From Neodontobutis hainanensis (lineage: Eukaryota; Chordata; Actinopteri; Gobiiformes; Odontobutidae): a stretch of 64,000 bases of DNA. How positions within the stretch are numbered: position 1 is the first letter of the stretch; each line of letters begins with the position of its first letter. Positions 61,815 to 64,000 of this stretch are shown piece by piece. The notes under the pieces are model-generated. The model saw nothing but the letters and a program-made list of their open reading frames with translations, was not told the origin of the DNA and made no database searches. Location: the NCBI GenBank assembly GCA_024349245.1, contig JALDNG010002573.1:1-64000 (forward strand), written 5' to 3'. Made by a program: the position numbers and the translations under genes.

Positions 61815-64000
61815 GTAGATGTGCAGTAAAACAGACTGTAAACGTGCAGTAGAACAGACTGCAGTAGAGCAGAGGTACAGACTGTAAACTGGCATTAGAA
61901 CAGACTGTTGAGATGCAGTTGAACAGACAGTAGACGTGCAGTTGAACAGACTGTAGATGTGCATTGGAACAGAATGTAGACATACAATAGAACAGACTGT
62001 AGACGAGGAGTAGAACACACTAAAGACCTGCATTAGAACAGACGGTGGACGAGCATTAGAACAGACTGTAAAGTCCAGTAGAACAGACTAACAATTAGAA
62101 CAGATTGTAGATGTGCAGTAAAACAGACTGTAGACGTGCAGTAAAATAAACTGCAGTAGAGCAGTAGTAAAGACTGTAAACTGGCATTAGAACAGAATGT
62201 AGGCATGCAGTAGAACAGACTGTAGATGTGCAGTAGAACAGACTGTTGAGGTGCAGTAATACAGACTGTTGACAATTATTAGAACAGACAGTAGAAATGC
62301 AGTAGAACAGACTCTAGACAATTATTAGAACAGACTGTAGACGTCTATTAGAACAGATTAGAGATGTGCATTAGAACAGACTGTAGATGGGCATTAAAAG
62401 AGACTGTAGACAATTATTAAAACAGACAATAGTCGTGCAGTAGAACAGACTGTAGACGAGCAGTAGAACAGACTGTAGACTTGCAGTTGAACAGATTGTA
62501 GATGTGCATTAGAACAGACTGTAGATGTCCAATAGAACAAATTGTAAACTTGCAGTAGAACAGACTGCAGAGCAACAGTAGTACAGACTCTAGATTGGCA
62601 TTAGAACAGACTATAGACGTGCAGTAGAAGAGACTATAGAGGAGAAGTAGAACAAACTGTAGAGGTGGTGTAGTAAGGACTGTTATTGGGCATTAGAACA
62701 GACTGTATTCAAGCAATAGAAAAGACTATAGATGTCCAGTAGAACAGACTAACGATGCTGCAGAAGAATAGACTTTAAACGTGCATTAGTACAAACTGTA
62801 GACGAGCATTAGAACAAACTGTATATGAGTATTAGAGTAGACTGTAGACATGCTTTAGAACAGAATGTATAGGTGCAGTAGTACAGACTGTAGACTTGCA
62901 TTAGAACAGACTGGAGATGTGCAATAGAACAGACTGTAGACATACAATAGAAGAGACTGTAGAGGTGCAGTTGAACAAAGTTAAGAGCAGCAGTAGTACA
63001 GACTCTAGATTGGTTTTAGACAGACTGTAGACGAGCATTAGAAATGACTGTAAACGTCCAGTAGAACAGACTGGTAATGTGCAGAAGAATAGACTCTAGA
63101 GGTGCAGTAGTACAAACTGTAGATGAGCATTAGAACAGACTGTATATAAGTATTAGAAAACACTTTAGAAATGCTTTAGAATAGACTGTAGAGCTGCAAT
63201 AGTTCAGTATTGTAGACGAGCATTAGAAAAGACCGTATATGAGTATTAGAAATTACTAGACATGCTTTAGAACAGACTGTTGAGGAGCAGTAATACAGAC
63301 TGCAAACGAAATTTATACAGACTGTAGAAGTGCAGTAGTACAGACTGTAGATGTGCAATAGAATAGGATGTAGACGTTTATTAGAACAAACTGTAGACCT
63401 GCAGTAGAACAGACTGTAGATGTGCATTAGAAGAGACTATAGACGTTTATTAGAACAGACTGTAGACCTGCAGTAGAACATACCGTAGATGAGCAGTAGT
63501 ACAGACTGTAGATGTGCATTAGAACAGACTTTAGAAGTACAGTAGTAGAGACTGTATATGTGCAGTAAAACAGACTGTAGACGTGCAGTAGAACAGACTG
63601 CAGTAGAGCAGAGGTACAGACTGTAAACTGGCATTAGAACAGACTGTTGTGGTGCAGTTAAACAGACTGTAGACATGCAGTAGAAGAGACTGTAGATGAG
63701 CAGTAATACAGACTGTAGACTTGCAATAGAACAGACTGTAGATGTGCATTAGAACAGACTGTAGATGTGCATTTAGAACAGACTATAGATGTGCGTTATA
63801 ACAGACTGTAGACGTGCAGTAGAACAGACTGTAGACTTGCATTAGAACAGACTATAGATGTGCATTAGAACAGACTGTAGATGTGGAGTAAAACAGACTG
63901 TAGACGTGCAGTAGAATAAACTGCAGTGGAGCAGTAGTACAGACTGTAAACTGGCATTAGAACAGACTGTAGACATGCAGTAGAACAGACTGTAGAGGTG
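61815..64000 (-). repeat. 23-bp satellite, reverse, to window end
   Basis: Reverse monomers continuing to the end. The part up to about 62,060 is the inverted copy of 4,045-4,301. Beyond that the arrangement resembles other reverse blocks (for example around 18,955-19,150) but no long inverted match to the left arm remains. No gene or island seen. Confidence 0.92.

Noticed and set aside
1..64000. CRISPR array
   Set aside because: Monomers are contiguous 23-bp tandem repeats with no unique spacers, no leader and no cas genes, and the retroelements are eukaryotic.

Overview
This window is eukaryotic and non-genic: it is almost entirely a degenerate 23-bp satellite interrupted by copies of four retroelements. 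I see no host protein-coding gene and no conventional RNA gene. A ray-finned fish (teleost-like) genome fits best. The reasons are a broken non-LTR retrotransposon of the L2/CR1 type with a (TAA)n tail, a tRNA-derived SINE whose body resembles fish V-SINE-like elements, two kinds of TG...CA solo LTR, and satellite variation dominated by CpG decay. Species and chromosome cannot be read from the sequence.

The satellite monomer, in its 'forward' orientation, is TCTACAGTCTGT followed by TCTAATGCACG, with many diagnostic variants that recur in a fixed order (a higher-order repeat). Forward and reverse blocks alternate. Forward: 85-3,503, 4,045-6,873, 20,529-31,801, 32,584-34,330 and 47,984-59,262. 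Reverse: 3,505-4,040, 6,874-20,528, 31,802-32,583, 34,331-47,983 and 59,263-64,000. Most switches fall on a short palindrome, either the monomer core ACAGTCTGT/ACAGACTGT or AATGTCGACATT.

Above that scale, a unit of about 27.45 kb (5,132-32,587) is repeated head-to-tail from 32,588 to about 60,090. Each unit carries, in order, an internally deleted SINE, the L2-like LINE, a 360-bp solo LTR and an intact inverted SINE. A partial further copy (matching 25,059 to about 28,470) fills positions 1-3,500. Segments near the two ends (about 4,045-6,870 and 59,263-62,060) are inverted copies of one another, and each carries a solo LTR of about 700 bp.

The elements do not work together as a pathway. The layout records insertion, local duplication, inversion and then a recent large tandem duplication. 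Many differences between the two 27-kb copies sit at CG dinucleotides or homopolymers, so part of the apparent divergence, and possibly part of the structure, may be a sequencing or assembly effect.
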